Assembly (NCBI RefSeq): GCF_000243115.2
Contig: NZ_CP007035.1
Location: forward strand, 4,633,344-4,697,343
Source: Niabella soli DSM 19437
GTDB taxonomy: Bacteria > Bacteroidota > Bacteroidia > Chitinophagales > Chitinophagaceae
Length of the DNA stretch: 64,000 nt
Direction of reading: 5' to 3'
Under the pieces are notes generated by a model, which was given only the letters and a program-made list of their open reading frames with translations, had not been told where the DNA came from and did not search any database. The translations under genes were made by a program, and so were the position numbers. Below are positions 16,589-26,486 of the stretch, in pieces; positions within the stretch are counted from its first letter, which is position 1, and each line of letters starts with the position of its first letter.

Positions 16589-18994
16589 ATGAAAGCAAAA
16601 CAAAACGGTATTTCAAGAAAAGCCTTTTTAGGAAACCTGGCCCTTGGTGGGTTACCTATCATCTTGTCTCCAAAAGATCTTTTCAATGGCCAGCTTTTCA
16701 GAACGGCAGCAAACGGTTTTATTCCGCAGGTCATTCCGCTGAGCACGGGGTGGAAGTTTAGACCGCATGCGGGAACGATTGCACGGCAGTCGGAACAGAC
16801 GGTAACGATCCCGCATTGTGTTTCGAATCTTTCCTGGCAGGACTGGGACCCTGCATCCTGGCAGGCATTATGGCAGTATCAAAAATCATTTGAGTTACCC
16901 GCTGCTTTTTTGAATGAGCGGGTCTTCGTCCATTTTGATGGCGTTATGGTGGGTGCGGTGGTGCGCATAAACGGCCAGGAATTACCGTCACATTACGGGG
17001 GCTATCTGCCTTTTGAATATGAAATCACACCTTATGTAAAAAAAGAGAATTTGCTTGAGGTTATGGTAGATGCCCGCTGGAGCAATGTGCCTCCGCAAGG
17101 GTCGGTTAAAGGGGCTGCCCGGGTCGATTACCTGGAGGCAGGCGGAATTTACCGCCCGGTTTCTCTAAAGATAGTTCCCAAGATCTTTATACAGGATGTT
17201 TTTGCAAAACCGGTGGATGTATTAAACCCGGGGCGAAATGTTTCGGTAAAATGCACGCTGAACACTTCCGTTGCTCCGGTAAAAAACGCAGCGCTGGAAG
17301 TTACTTTGGTAAAAGAAGACAAAACCGTTGCCGCTACCCGTACTGCAGTAATAATAGATAAGACGGGAACAAAAGAAGTTGCGGTTACGCTGAGTGATCT
17401 AAAAAATATCCGGCTCTGGGATATAGATACTCCCCATCTTTATGGGGTTATTGTAAGACTTTATATCGATAACAGCATGGTGCACTGCTATAAAGAGCGG
17501 GTTGGCTTCCGGGAAGCTGCATTTACAACCGACGGATTTTTTTTAAACGGAAACCGCTTGCAGCTTTTCGGATTAAACCGGCATGAAATATTCCCTTATG
17601 TGGGCGGTGCAATGCCGGCCCGGGTGATGAAAAATGATGCGTTGATCCTGAAAAAGAAATTGAACTGTAATATGGTGCGCTGCTCGCATTACCCGCAATC
17701 CACCGCTTTCCTGGATGCCTGTGATGAACTCGGGCTGATGGTATGGGAAGAAGTTCCGGGCTGGGGCTATCTGGGTGATGAGCAATGGAAGGAGCTGCTG
17801 GTGCAAAATACAAGAGATATGGTACTGCGCGACAGGAATCATCCGTCAATAATTATTTGGGGCGTACGGGTAAATGAATCTCCTAATGACCCGGTGCTGT
17901 ACCGGCGTACTAAAGCAATAGCAAAAAATCTGGACGGCAGCAGACCCACTTCGGGCAGCATGACGCCGGATAGCATGAAAACCTGGAAGGAAGACTGGCA
18001 TCAGGATGTGCTGGCATTTGATGACTATCATGCTGATCCTGATGGAAACGTTGGGATCAACGAACCGGAGAAAGGCGTTCCTTACATGCTGGCAGAAGCA
18101 GTGGGGCAATTTAATTACGCAAAGCGAAAAAATTTCGACAGTTATTACAGACGATCGGGAACTATTGCCACGATGCAACATCAGGCAATCTGGCATGCTC
18201 AGGCGCATCAAAAAGCTAGGTTAAATAAACACAATTGCGGGGTGATTGCCTGGTGCGCTTTTGAATATGCCAGTTTGGTTAATCATTACAGAACCGTAAA
18301 ATATCCCGGCGTGGCCGATTTTTTCCGGGTTCCGAAATTAGGAGCTTCCTTTTATATGGCGCAAACAGATCCGTTACTACGCCCGGTAATTGAGCCGGAT
18401 TTTTACTGGGATTTTGGAAGGGAAACGCCGCATGGCCCCGGGAAAAATGTGGCTATATTCTCTAACTGCGACCGATTAGAACTGTATATTAATGATACCC
18501 TCCACGGCAGTTTACAGCCGGATATAAAAAACTTTTACAACCTAAAGTATCCTCCGTTTTTTGGGGATCTGGAGTGGAAAGGAACCGGGTTGCCGGAATT
18601 GAAAATTGTCGGCTATCTCAAAGGAAAGCGTTTATTGAGCCGGCGATTTTCGGCCGATCGTCAAAAGGACCGGCTTAGGATGATAGCGGATGATCCGGAG
18701 CTTACAGGTGACGGGGTAGATGCCACCCGCGTGGAATTTGGAATTACGGATGCCTATGGCAATTACAGGATAGGGGGCAAAGGGATCGTGCAATTTCAAA
18801 TCAGTGGCCCCGGGCAGCTTATAGGCGATAATCCATTTAATTTGAATGAAAGCGGCGGGGTGGCCGCTGTCTGGATCAGGACGCAGCCAGGTGGTTCAGG
18901 CAAAATAGTGGTAACCGCTTTGCACCCGGAATTGGGTAAACAAAAAGTGGAAATAGGGGTGCTGCGCGCTAAGGTTAAATCAACGCTTGTTTAA
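16589..18994 (+). CDS. GH2 family beta-glycosidase (beta-galactosidase-like)
   Basis: An 801-residue protein with a Tat-like N-terminus (SRKAFLGNLALGG). GH2 domains follow in order: sugar-binding jelly roll (~45-195), immunoglobulin-like domain (~200-305), TIM barrel (~310-600) and a C-terminal beta-sandwich (~680-795). Glu430 in VRVNES is the acid/base and Glu503 in LAEAVGQFNYAK the likely nucleophile; NMVRCSHYPQ and WEEVPGWG are conserved barrel blocks. Beta-galactosidase, beta-glucuronidase or another beta-glycosidase are all possible. It is separated from the polysaccharide operon by the tRNA unit and about 740 bases, so it is transcribed separately, but it may share the substrate. Confidence 0.85.
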   Translation: MKAKQNGISRKAFLGNLALGGLPIILSPKDLFNGQLFRTAANGFIPQVIPLSTGWKFRPHAGTIARQSEQTVTIPHCVSNLSWQDWDPASWQALWQYQKSFELPAAFLNERVFVHFDGVMVGAVVRINGQELPSHYGGYLPFEYEITPYVKKENLLEVMVDARWSNVPPQGSVKGAARVDYLEAGGIYRPVSLKIVPKIFIQDVFAKPVDVLNPGRNVSVKCTLNTSVAPVKNAALEVTLVKEDKTVAATRTAVIIDKTGTKEVAVTLSDLKNIRLWDIDTPHLYGVIVRLYIDNSMVHCYKERVGFREAAFTTDGFFLNGNRLQLFGLNRHEIFPYVGGAMPARVMKNDALILKKKLNCNMVRCSHYPQSTAFLDACDELGLMVWEEVPGWGYLGDEQWKELLVQNTRDMVLRDRNHPSIIIWGVRVNESPNDPVLYRRTKAIAKNLDGSRPTSGSMTPDSMKTWKEDWHQDVLAFDDYHADPDGNVGINEPEKGVPYMLAEAVGQFNYAKRKNFDSYYRRSGTIATMQHQAIWHAQAHQKARLNKHNCGVIAWCAFEYASLVNHYRTVKYPGVADFFRVPKLGASFYMAQTDPLLRPVIEPDFYWDFGRETPHGPGKNVAIFSNCDRLELYINDTLHGSLQPDIKNFYNLKYPPFFGDLEWKGTGLPELKIVGYLKGKRLLSRRFSADRQKDRLRMIADDPELTGDGVDATRVEFGITDAYGNYRIGGKGIVQFQISGPGQLIGDNPFNLNESGGVAAVWIRTQPGGSGKIVVTALHPELGKQKVEIGVLRAKVKSTLV

Positions 18995-19124
18995 TAACCT
19001 AAGACACTTGTTAATCGTGAAATGTCAAACGATAAACATGGGAAGTTTACTTCTCCCGTCATGATACGCTGTTTTACGAGTAAGACCTCACCGGGACAAT
19101 AAGGTTAAAAGCCAGGTAATACCC

Positions 19125-19946
19125 TTATTTTTCCACGTTTCTTTCGCTATTGACCGGCAACTGCGGACCATTTAAATGCACTACATTCTTTTGCTGCCGC
19201 TTTCGCATTACCATGTTCAGCAATTCTACTGTAAAGGAAAAAGCCATGGCAAAATAAATGTAATTCTTTAAGTGCAGTTCATGTGCGGCGTCGGCATTCC
19301 AGCCCTCAATGATCAAACTTACACCGATCATTACCAGGAACGACAGGGCCAGCATTTTGATAGTAGGGTGCTTCATGATAAAGTCCGATATGCGGGCGCT
19401 GAAGGTAAACATTACGAACATGGCAACAATCACTGCCGCGATCATGATCTCGATATGTTTGGCCGTACCGCCAGCGGTTATTACACTATCAAAGGAAAAT
19501 ACGGCATCAATTACCAGGATCTGTCCTATTGCCTGGCTAAAGCCCAGTGGTTTTTGGTTGGTGGATGCGGTTGCCGGATCTTCACCTTCCAGCTTGTGAT
19601 GGATCTCTTTTACCGATTTGTAAATAAGAAATAAACCGCCGGCGAGCATAACGATGCTTGCCAGGTCAAACCCTTTTCCCAGCCACGATTCGGGGATAAT
19701 GTACTTTCCCTTTTGGCTCAGCAACCAGCTAAGGGCCGCCAGCAGCAAACACCGGGTAATAATGCCGGTGAACATCCAGGTCCGGCGGGCTTTTGGCCGG
19801 AGGTCTTTCGGAAGCCTGTTTAAAATGATACTTACGAAAATAACATTGTCGATCCCGAGCACGATTTCCAGCACCGCAAGGATCAGGAAGCTGATTAGTG
19901 ACTCCATGGTGAATATTTCGGAAGCCGAAATAAATAAAAAAGGCAT
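19125..19946 (-). CDS. TerC family integral membrane protein
   Basis: A 273-residue protein with about seven hydrophobic segments and the TerC hallmarks: LEIVLGIDNVIFVSI near residue 26 and DAVFSFDSVITAG near 150, whose acidic residues within membrane helices are thought to handle divalent metals. Bacterial relatives are linked to tellurite resistance and to manganese export during secretion. A later Met at 19907 could also be the start, but relatives often carry a short N-terminal lead like this one. The gene lies 10 bases after pyrD on the same strand and is probably cotranscribed with it. Specific function is not readable. Confidence 0.88.
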   Translation of the reverse strand: MPFLFISASEIFTMESLISFLILAVLEIVLGIDNVIFVSIILNRLPKDLRPKARRTWMFTGIITRCLLLAALSWLLSQKGKYIIPESWLGKGFDLASIVMLAGGLFLIYKSVKEIHHKLEGEDPATASTNQKPLGFSQAIGQILVIDAVFSFDSVITAGGTAKHIEIMIAAVIVAMFVMFTFSARISDFIMKHPTIKMLALSFLVMIGVSLIIEGWNADAAHELHLKNYIYFAMAFSFTVELLNMVMRKRQQKNVVHLNGPQLPVNSERNVEK

Positions 19947-19956
19947 ACTGTTTGGG

Positions 19957-20997
19957 TTATAGATTTTTGCAGATATTTTTTACAATAGCAGGTCCTTCGT
20001 ATATAAACCCCGTCCATATTTGAACCAACGCTGCTCCCGCGGCCATTTTTTCTTTGGCATCCTCACTGGTAAAAATACCTCCCGAGCCAATAATGGGGAT
20101 ATGGCCATCTGTTTGTTCAGCTATGTATTGAATCAGCGCCGTGCTTTTGGATTGAACGGGTTTGCCACTCAATCCGCCTGCGCCAATAGCAGCGAGGGTC
20201 ATTTCGGGCGTGTTTAAATTACTCCGGTCGATGGTAGTATTAGACACCACCAGCCCGTCCAGTTTTATTTCAAGCGCCAGTGCAATAACATCGTCCACCT
20301 GCTCCTTTGTCAGATCGGGCGCTATTTTCAAAAGCACAGGTTTGGCAAAAGCCTTGCCGTTGTTGATCATTGCCAGGTTCAGCAATATTTTTCTTAGTGC
20401 GTCTTTGTCCTGCAACGCCCGTAGTCCGGGTGTGTTGGGGCTGCTTACGTTCACTACAAAATAATCCACAAAATGATGCAGCTTATTAAAGCAGGTGGCG
20501 TAATCCTCCCAAGCATTGTCGTTGGGTGTTATTTTGTTTTTGCCAATATTGCCGCCAATGATTAAGGGGAAAGGATCTTTGCTGCCGGCTTTTCTCTCTC
20601 TCCATGCCTCCAGGCGCCGGGCAATAGCGTCGGCCCCCTCGTTATTAAATCCCATCCGGTTGATCAATGCCTTATCCGCCGGCAACCGAAACAGGCGGGG
20701 CTTTTCATTGCCATCCTGCGGCAGGGGCGTAACGGTGCCAATTTCTACAAAGCCAAAGCCCAGCGCTTCCAGCTCATTCAGGAATACTGCATTTTTATCG
20801 AACCCGGCGCCTAAGCCCACAGGATTTTTAAACCGGAGGTTTAAAAATCGGGTTTCCTTTAACGGCGGTTGGGTGATCGATTGCACCAGTTTTTTCCCCA
20901 CGGCGGTTTTTGTTAACAACTGAAGTTGCCGCATGGCCATGTAATGGGCCCGTTCGGGCTCAAAGTTGAAATAGATTTTGCGCAACAACTGGTACAT
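19957..20997 (-). CDS. pyrD: Dihydroorotate dehydrogenase (quinone), class 2
   Basis: A 346-residue FMN enzyme of pyrimidine synthesis that oxidises dihydroorotate to orotate and passes electrons to quinone. The amphipathic N-terminal helix region (YQLLRKIYFNFEPERAH) marks class 2, which associates with the membrane. Conserved blocks are PVGLGAGFDKNA (~60), GFVEIGTVTP (~78), NVSSPNTPGLRALQ with the catalytic Ser (~183), SNTTIDR (~252) and IPIIGSGGIFTSEDA (~305). Length and motifs agree fully with the family. The -7 box at 21003-21010 lies only five bases from the ATG, suggesting a nearly leaderless mRNA. Confidence 0.96.
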   Translation of the reverse strand: MYQLLRKIYFNFEPERAHYMAMRQLQLLTKTAVGKKLVQSITQPPLKETRFLNLRFKNPVGLGAGFDKNAVFLNELEALGFGFVEIGTVTPLPQDGNEKPRLFRLPADKALINRMGFNNEGADAIARRLEAWRERKAGSKDPFPLIIGGNIGKNKITPNDNAWEDYATCFNKLHHFVDYFVVNVSSPNTPGLRALQDKDALRKILLNLAMINNGKAFAKPVLLKIAPDLTKEQVDDVIALALEIKLDGLVVSNTTIDRSNLNTPEMTLAAIGAGGLSGKPVQSKSTALIQYIAEQTDGHIPIIGSGGIFTSEDAKEKMAAGAALVQIWTGFIYEGPAIVKNICKNL

Positions 20998-21002
20998 AGG
21001 CG

Positions 21003-21010
21003 CAAATATA
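21003..21010 (-). promoter_or_regulatory. -7 box (TATATTTG) directly upstream of pyrD
   Basis: An exact TAnnTTTG match on the minus strand, followed by CGCCT and then the pyrD ATG. Transcription would begin at or beside the start codon. No convincing -33 TTTG was found at the usual distance. Confidence 0.45.
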
Positions 21011-21087
21011 GTTTAAGATGGGCAATAGTTAATTGTCAATAGTCAACGGTTCATAGTTAATAGCGCTTTGCGTTAAGCGTTCCGCAT

Positions 21088-21765
21088 TTAGCCCTCAATC
21101 TTCCAATCGATCGGGTCAATACCATGCGCTACAAGGTATTCGTTTGTTTTTGAAAAGGGTTTGCTTTTGAAGAAACCGTTATGTGCCGATAAGGGCGACG
21201 GATGGGCTGATTTGATGATGCAATGTTTGGAAGCGTCGATCAGGGACGCTTTTTCCTGCGCAAACCGGCCCCATAAAATGAAAACGACATTTTGTTTGTC
21301 ATCCGATACTTTTTTTATTACAGCGTCCGTAAAGGTTGCCCAGCCTATTTTTGCATGACTCATGGGTTCTCCGGCTCTTACCGTTAATGAAGCGTTGAGC
21401 ATGAAAACGCCTTGCTGTGCCCAGGAGGTCAAGTCGCCGGTGCGGGGTATCGGGAGGCCAAGATCATCCTGTAATTCCTTATAAATATTTACAAGTGAGG
21501 GTGGGGGCGGAACGCCTCTTTGCACGGAAAAACATAATCCATGGGCCTGCCCCGGCCCGTGATAAGGATCCTGCCCTAACAGTAATACTTTTACTTTGTC
21601 AAACGGAGTGGTATTGAAAGCATTAAAAATATTTGACCCCGCAGGATAAATAACCTTGCCTGCCTGTTTTTCTGTTTTCAGGTGGTTGACCAGCGATTCA
21701 AAATAAGGTTTATTGAATTCGGTTGCCAGCTCTTTTTTCCAGGAAGGTTCCATTGCTACATCCAT
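21088..21765 (-). CDS. ung: Uracil-DNA glycosylase, family 1
   Basis: Removes uracil from DNA at the start of base excision repair. I take the Met at 21765 (MDVAMEPSWKKEL), the usual Ung start; an upstream in-frame ATG at 21810 adds 15 residues unlike the family. The catalytic water-activating Asp lies in LLGQDPYHGPGQAHGLCFSV, and the DNA intercalation/His block is SAHPSPLSAHNGFF near the C-terminus, followed by KTNEYL. Length (225 residues) is normal. It stands alone between pyrD (minus) and cbpA (plus). Confidence 0.96.
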   Translation of the reverse strand: MDVAMEPSWKKELATEFNKPYFESLVNHLKTEKQAGKVIYPAGSNIFNAFNTTPFDKVKVLLLGQDPYHGPGQAHGLCFSVQRGVPPPPSLVNIYKELQDDLGLPIPRTGDLTSWAQQGVFMLNASLTVRAGEPMSHAKIGWATFTDAVIKKVSDDKQNVVFILWGRFAQEKASLIDASKHCIIKSAHPSPLSAHNGFFKSKPFSKTNEYLVAHGIDPIDWKIEG

Positions 21766-21887
21766 GCTTGCTAAAGTTTGGGTAAAAATAATCATAGCGG
21801 CCCTATTCACAAATATTTATTGAAATTGGCCACCCTGTTGATTTTGAAAGAAAAAGATGCTTCAGGAATCCCGGAATTTTTTCTCTG

Positions 21888-21917
21888 TTGGCAATTCTCT
21901 GTTTATATCTTATCTTG
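21888..21917 (+). promoter_or_regulatory. Promoter-like pair in front of cbpA
   Basis: TTG at 21888-21890 and TATCTTG at 21911-21917, separated by 20 bases, resemble the Bacteroidota -33/-7 elements with one deviation in the -7 box. The cbpA ATG follows 17 bases later. Confidence 0.35.
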
Positions 21918-21934
21918 AAGTGTATTTTATTTAA

Positions 21935-22855
21935 ATGGAGTATATAGACTACTACAAAATCCTGGGATTAAATAAAGATGCATCCACCGATGACATCAAA
22001 AAAGCCTATCGGAAGCTGGCGCGTAAACACCATCCCGATCTGAATCCCAATGACAAAGAAGCCGTGAAGTTATTTCAGCAGATCAATGAAGCCAACGAGG
22101 TTTTAAGCGACCCTGAAAAACGTAAAAAATATGATCAGTACGGTGCAGACTGGAAACATGCAGAGCAATTTGAGGAAGCGCGAAAGCAGCAAAGGGCTTC
22201 AGGCCAGGGCAGTGCCAACCCCTTTGGCGGTGGGGAATACTATTCGTATGGCGGCGGTGAGGAGGGAGATTTTTCCGATTTCTTCTCTTCTATGTTTGGT
22301 AATTCGGGGGGTGGCGCCGGGCGCCGGCAATCGAAGTTTAAAGGGCAGGACTATCGTGCCTCACTGCAGATCAATCTGTCGGAAGCATACAAGACCCATC
22401 AGCAAACCTTTACGGTAAATGGCAGGAATATCAGGATTACCGTGCCCGCGGGAATCGAAAATGGCCAGGAAATAAAGATCGCAGGCTATGGCTCTCCGGG
22501 TATCAATGGCGGCCCCAATGGCGATTTATATATAACCTTCACTATTCATAACGATACGCAATATGTTCGCAAAGGGAATGATCTTTATTTGAATGTTCCG
22601 TTGAATTTGTATAAAGCGGTACTGGGGGGTGAAGAGACCATCGATACCATGGATGGTAAAGTGAAACTGACCATTGCCCCTGAAACGCAGAATGAGACCA
22701 AAGTGCGTCTGAAAGGCAAAGGATTCCCGGTATACAAAAAAGAAGGCGTATTTGGCGACCTTTATGTTACCTACCAGGTAAAAATGCCGAAAAATCTGAC
22801 GGAAAAAGAAAAAGAATTATTCAGGGAATTGGCTGCCGCAGCCGAAAAAAAATAA
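21935..22855 (+). CDS. cbpA: DnaJ-type co-chaperone, CbpA family
   Basis: A 306-residue Hsp40 protein. The J domain fills residues 1-70 with the HPD motif at 33-35, which stimulates DnaK ATPase. A Gly/Phe-rich stretch (~85-130) follows, then two C-terminal substrate-binding beta domains (~140-300). The zinc-finger repeats CxxCxGxG of true DnaJ are absent, so this is the CbpA type. The next gene, two bases downstream, encodes a CbpM-like partner, which confirms the assignment. In E. coli the pair acts in nucleoid compaction and protein folding under stress; the same role is likely here. Confidence 0.93.
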   Translation: MEYIDYYKILGLNKDASTDDIKKAYRKLARKHHPDLNPNDKEAVKLFQQINEANEVLSDPEKRKKYDQYGADWKHAEQFEEARKQQRASGQGSANPFGGGEYYSYGGGEEGDFSDFFSSMFGNSGGGAGRRQSKFKGQDYRASLQINLSEAYKTHQQTFTVNGRNIRITVPAGIENGQEIKIAGYGSPGINGGPNGDLYITFTIHNDTQYVRKGNDLYLNVPLNLYKAVLGGEETIDTMDGKVKLTIAPETQNETKVRLKGKGFPVYKKEGVFGDLYVTYQVKMPKNLTEKEKELFRELAAAAEKK

Positions 22856-22857
22856 TT

Positions 22858-23142
22858 ATGGAACCTGCAAATCAGATAACCGTAGAACAATGCTGTTCCT
22901 ACTACAGCATTGAAACCTCCTTTGTGCGGTCTTTAAATGAACATGGGCTGATCGAATTAAAGCAAGAGGAGAGTGCCGTTTTTATCGGCTTTGAAGAACT
23001 GGGCAACCTGGAGCGTTATATGCACATGCACTATGACCTGGATATTAATATGGAAGGATTGGAAGCCATTGCCCACCTGCTGGACCGGGTGCACGCCTTA
23101 CAACATGAGATAAAGGGATTGAAAAATGAACTGGGCCGCTGA
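22858..23142 (+). CDS. cbpM: CbpM-like modulator of CbpA
   Basis: A 94-residue protein with a MerR-like N-terminal helical region (VEQCCSYYSIETSFVRSLNEHGLI) and a C-terminal coiled segment (HLLDRVHALQHEIKGLKNEL). Such proteins bind the J domain of CbpA and inhibit it. The start is two bases after the cbpA stop, so translation is probably coupled. Confidence 0.85.
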   Translation: MEPANQITVEQCCSYYSIETSFVRSLNEHGLIELKQEESAVFIGFEELGNLERYMHMHYDLDINMEGLEAIAHLLDRVHALQHEIKGLKNELGR

Positions 23143-23224
23143 ATCCGATAACGCGAACGCATACATTGGTCTGATCACTAATCCGTTTTTTAAGAGTTGA
23201 TGCGCCCATCCTGGGGCGTTCAGC

Positions 23225-23710
23225 TTAATCCTTTGCGCAATCCACTTTTGTATAAACCATCCCATTAAACTGTATTTTTAAAGGATCTTTCAGCAGCGCG
23301 CTGTCTGCCTTTATATATTCATCGCCGGTACCGGTAATCAATTGATCCCCCACCTGTTTTAGATAGATCTGCCGAACACTGTTGACCCCTTCAGACTGGA
23401 AGTTATAAAAGAGTTTTAAAGTATCTGCGCTAAACCCGCCATGAATAGTCCCTGTGCTTTTATCTTTTTCAAAGTGGTTAAAACGCATGGTTCCAGTGAT
23501 ACTATTGCCATTCCGGGTATAGCTTATATCAAATGTGTCCTGCTTTGCAATGAACTGAAAACAGGCATGTGACGCAGCCGGCCGAACGGGAACACTATCT
23601 GTATTGATAGTTGTATGTTCTTTCGATGCGTTGGTTGTAGTATTGTTGCAACTAAATAAAAAAGTACAGCAACTGATAAGGGCGATAACAAACGTTTTCA
23701 TATTTTTCAA
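23225..23710 (-). CDS. Small lipoprotein of unknown function
   Basis: A 161-residue protein with a lipoprotein signal peptide (lipobox LFSC, Cys about 21), a Thr/Asn-rich linker, and a beta-rich domain from about residue 48 to the end. Blocks such as NSITGTMRFNHFEKDKSTGTIHGGF are typical of a group of small Bacteroidota lipoproteins without assigned function. An internal ATG four codons in could be the start. It stands alone, convergent with cbpM, and nothing around it hints at a role. Confidence 0.7.
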   Translation of the reverse strand: MKNMKTFVIALISCCTFLFSCNNTTTNASKEHTTINTDSVPVRPAASHACFQFIAKQDTFDISYTRNGNSITGTMRFNHFEKDKSTGTIHGGFSADTLKLFYNFQSEGVNSVRQIYLKQVGDQLITGTGDEYIKADSALLKDPLKIQFNGMVYTKVDCAKD

Positions 23711-23873
23711 AGATTTCAGAAAAGCAAAAATCGTGAAATAAATTTTAATACGCCCCGGAGATAAAATAATGTTGTATCAGAACCCGTTGTTCCCTCATTT
23801 AAGCCTTTTATTACTTTCGGATCGCTGCTGTTTCGTTTTTTTGATTATTTTCCGGCGGATTTAAATTTTTAGT

Positions 23874-25724
23874 ATGTGTAAGCCTAAGTATTTTTTGATT
23901 TTTTTCTTGTTGTTAGCTGGTGTAATGGTGGAAGCACAGGATTGTTACTGGCAGCAGCGGGTAAACTATCATATGGATGTGGATATGAATGTGACCACTA
24001 ACCGCTTCACCGGTAAACAAAAGTTAGAGTACTGGAATAATTCCCCGGACACGCTGGACCGGGTGTTCTACCATTTGTATTGGAACGCTTTTCAGCCGGG
24101 AAGCATGATGGATGAACGCAGTAAACGGCAGGGGACGATTTTTTTTGGCGATAAGCCTGATTGGGATCCCCGGGTTAAAGATCGCATCAGCCATTTGAAA
24201 CCCGATGAGGTCGGCTATCAGAAAGTTCAATCACTTACGATGAATGGGGCGCCGCAAAAATATGAGGTACAAGGTACCATTCTAATTGTACGGCTGAGCA
24301 AACCGATCCTTCCCAAACAAAAAGTGACTTTTGATATGAATTTTGAGGCGCAGGTACCGTTGCAGATCCGCCGGAGCGGCCGCGATAACCCCGATACAAA
24401 AGTGCGCTACTCCATGAGCCAGTGGTACCCCAAGATCTGCGAATATGACCGGGAAGGCTGGCATCCTACACCTTATGTAGGCAGGGAGTTCTACGGAGTT
24501 TGGGGCAATTTTTCAGTAAATATAACCATCGATAAAAACTATATCCTCGGTGGAACGGGGTACCTGACCAATGCGAATCAGATCGGCTATGGTTATGAAG
24601 CAACGGGAACCAAAGTGAACCGGCCGGCCGGAGACCGGTTAACCTGGAAATTTGTAGCGCCGGAGGTGCATGATTTTATGTGGGCGGCGGATCCTGGTTT
24701 TATACATCAAACCAAAAAAGTAAGGGCCGGGCTTACGCTGCATCTCTTATACAAACCGGCAAAAGCTACCCCGGAGAAATGGGAGCAGATCCTGACGAAT
24801 GCCGCAAAGGCGCTTCCTTATATTGAAAAAACCTTCGGAGCCTATCCCTACAAACAATACTCATTTATAACCGGCGGCGATGGCGGCATGGAATACCCGA
24901 TGGCTACCTTGCTCGCCAGTCCCGGCGCCTGGCTGCATGAGTGGATGCACGAATGGTTTTATGGCAGGCTGGCAACCAATGAAAGCATGTATCCCTGGAT
25001 GGACGAGGGCAGCGCCAATTATGCCGACGCCCGTGTTACCAACTGGCTGCACGGTGATACGGCAAGATTCCCCCAAGGCGATTCATATAAAAGTTATTTC
25101 AGCATCGTTAAAAGCGGCAAGGAAGAGCCGTTGAGCACCCATGCAGATCATTTTAATACCAACAGGGCATACTCCGTAGCCAGTTATTCAAAAGGCGCTA
25201 TATTCCTGGAACAGTTGGGATACATTGTGGGCGCACCGGTAAGAGACCGGATCTTTTTAAACTATTATAACCAATGGAAATTTAAACATCCCAATGCGGA
25301 TGCGTTGATCCGCGTGGCGGAGAAGACAAGCGGCGCCAAACTGGACTGGTATAAGGAATTCTGGATCAGTAGTACCAAGACAATTGATTATGCGATTGAC
25401 AGTCTTTGGGAGGAAGGCGGCAAAACAAAGATCCGGTTACGTAATGATGGATTAATGCCCATGCCGGTAGATTTTGTTCTTACGTTTAAAGACGGTTCCA
25501 AAGAGATGCACAATGTGCCGCTGGATCTTATGTATAGCGCCAAACCAAAAGAAAGTGATGCCTTTGCGAAATGGATCACGTATAAACCCTGGCCCTGGAC
25601 CAATAAATATTATACGGTTGAAACCAGCCACCGGCTGGCGGATATAACGGTGGGGGAGATCGATCCTTCGCAGCGCATGGCGGATGTGAACCGCGCCAAT
25701 AATAAAATTGAATTAAAATACTAA
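23874..25724 (+). CDS. M1 family zinc metallopeptidase (aminopeptidase N-like)
   Basis: A 616-residue secreted protein (signal peptide ending VEAQ). The N-terminal beta-saddle (~25-225) precedes a thermolysin-like domain. Zinc and catalytic residues are visible: HEWMH with His355, Glu356 and His359, then Glu378 in WMDEGSANY as the third ligand. GGMEYP at 338-342 is the M1 variant of the GAMEN exopeptidase motif. The C-terminal part (~480-616) is a beta domain rather than the long helical domain of aminopeptidase N, as in many Bacteroidota M1 proteins. It probably trims peptides in the periplasm. Monocistronic. Confidence 0.9.
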   Translation: MCKPKYFLIFFLLLAGVMVEAQDCYWQQRVNYHMDVDMNVTTNRFTGKQKLEYWNNSPDTLDRVFYHLYWNAFQPGSMMDERSKRQGTIFFGDKPDWDPRVKDRISHLKPDEVGYQKVQSLTMNGAPQKYEVQGTILIVRLSKPILPKQKVTFDMNFEAQVPLQIRRSGRDNPDTKVRYSMSQWYPKICEYDREGWHPTPYVGREFYGVWGNFSVNITIDKNYILGGTGYLTNANQIGYGYEATGTKVNRPAGDRLTWKFVAPEVHDFMWAADPGFIHQTKKVRAGLTLHLLYKPAKATPEKWEQILTNAAKALPYIEKTFGAYPYKQYSFITGGDGGMEYPMATLLASPGAWLHEWMHEWFYGRLATNESMYPWMDEGSANYADARVTNWLHGDTARFPQGDSYKSYFSIVKSGKEEPLSTHADHFNTNRAYSVASYSKGAIFLEQLGYIVGAPVRDRIFLNYYNQWKFKHPNADALIRVAEKTSGAKLDWYKEFWISSTKTIDYAIDSLWEEGGKTKIRLRNDGLMPMPVDFVLTFKDGSKEMHNVPLDLMYSAKPKESDAFAKWITYKPWPWTNKYYTVETSHRLADITVGEIDPSQRMADVNRANNKIELKY

Positions 25725-25751
25725 TAACTAAAAAATCAGCTATAGCGCTTA

Positions 25752-25783
25752 TTGCAATTTGAGCGTAAAAAATGGTACTTTTG
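25752..25783 (+). promoter_or_regulatory. Promoter-like -33/-7 pair for the DUF983 gene
   Basis: TTG at 25752-25754 and TACTTTTG at 25776-25783, 21 bases apart. The -7 box is an exact TAnnTTTG match, and the ATG follows 38 bases later. Confidence 0.5.
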
Positions 25784-25821
25784 CGAAATTTATGCCGGTA
25801 AACCGGGTTTAAAATAACGCA

Positions 25822-26286
25822 ATGGAATCCTTAAATACAACAACTGAAAATACTGCTGATAAAGAGCGTGTGCCAAGCTATTGGAACGTAGTGGCCTCTA
25901 AATGTCCGCGCTGCAGAAGAGCACCCATGTTTGAGGTACGCAACCCTTACAAACTGAAAACCACCATGCGGATGCACAAAGAGTGTCCTACCTGCAAACA
26001 GCCGTTTGAGCTGGAAACCGGTTTTTATTTTGGAGCCGGTTATGTGAGTTATGCCCTTACCGTGGCGCTAAGTGTGGCTACCCTGGTGGCCTGGTGGGTA
26101 ATTATCGGGCTGAGCATTTATGATGACCGCTGGATCTATTGGATGATTTTTAATGCAGTGTTCCTGATTGCCCTGCAACCCGTGTTGATGCGCATGGCCC
26201 GCAGCATCTGGCTTTCCTTTTTTGCGAGGTACGATCGTAAATGGTACGTGAATGCGCCCACAAGGGTTAAGAAAAAGGGTACTTGA
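25822..26286 (+). CDS. DUF983 membrane protein with zinc-ribbon-like N-terminus
   Basis: A 154-residue protein. Residues ~30-70 hold two CxxC pairs (CPRCRRAPMF and CPTCKQPF) that could bind a metal ion, followed by FELETGFYFGAGYVSYAL, the DUF983 signature, and two or three membrane helices. DUF983 proteins are widespread in Bacteroidota and Alphaproteobacteria but their function is unknown. The gene stands alone with its own promoter-like sequence. Family call firm, function unknown. Confidence 0.88.
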   Translation: MESLNTTTENTADKERVPSYWNVVASKCPRCRRAPMFEVRNPYKLKTTMRMHKECPTCKQPFELETGFYFGAGYVSYALTVALSVATLVAWWVIIGLSIYDDRWIYWMIFNAVFLIALQPVLMRMARSIWLSFFARYDRKWYVNAPTRVKKKGT

Positions 26287-26486
26287 GAAAAAACCTTTTT
26301 AAACCGGCCTTTTTTTGCCAGCGTTGGTGTTGAGCAGAGGAAGAGTGAAAGAAAAATACCAGTGCCCGGAAGCGTCATTGATTTATTGGAGCCCTGGCCA
26401 TCGTCAGCACAACGGGTAACACCAACAAAAGCAGCAAGCGAAGCGCAATTGAAAGAAAAAGAGAGCTGAACACTGGCTGGTAAAGA

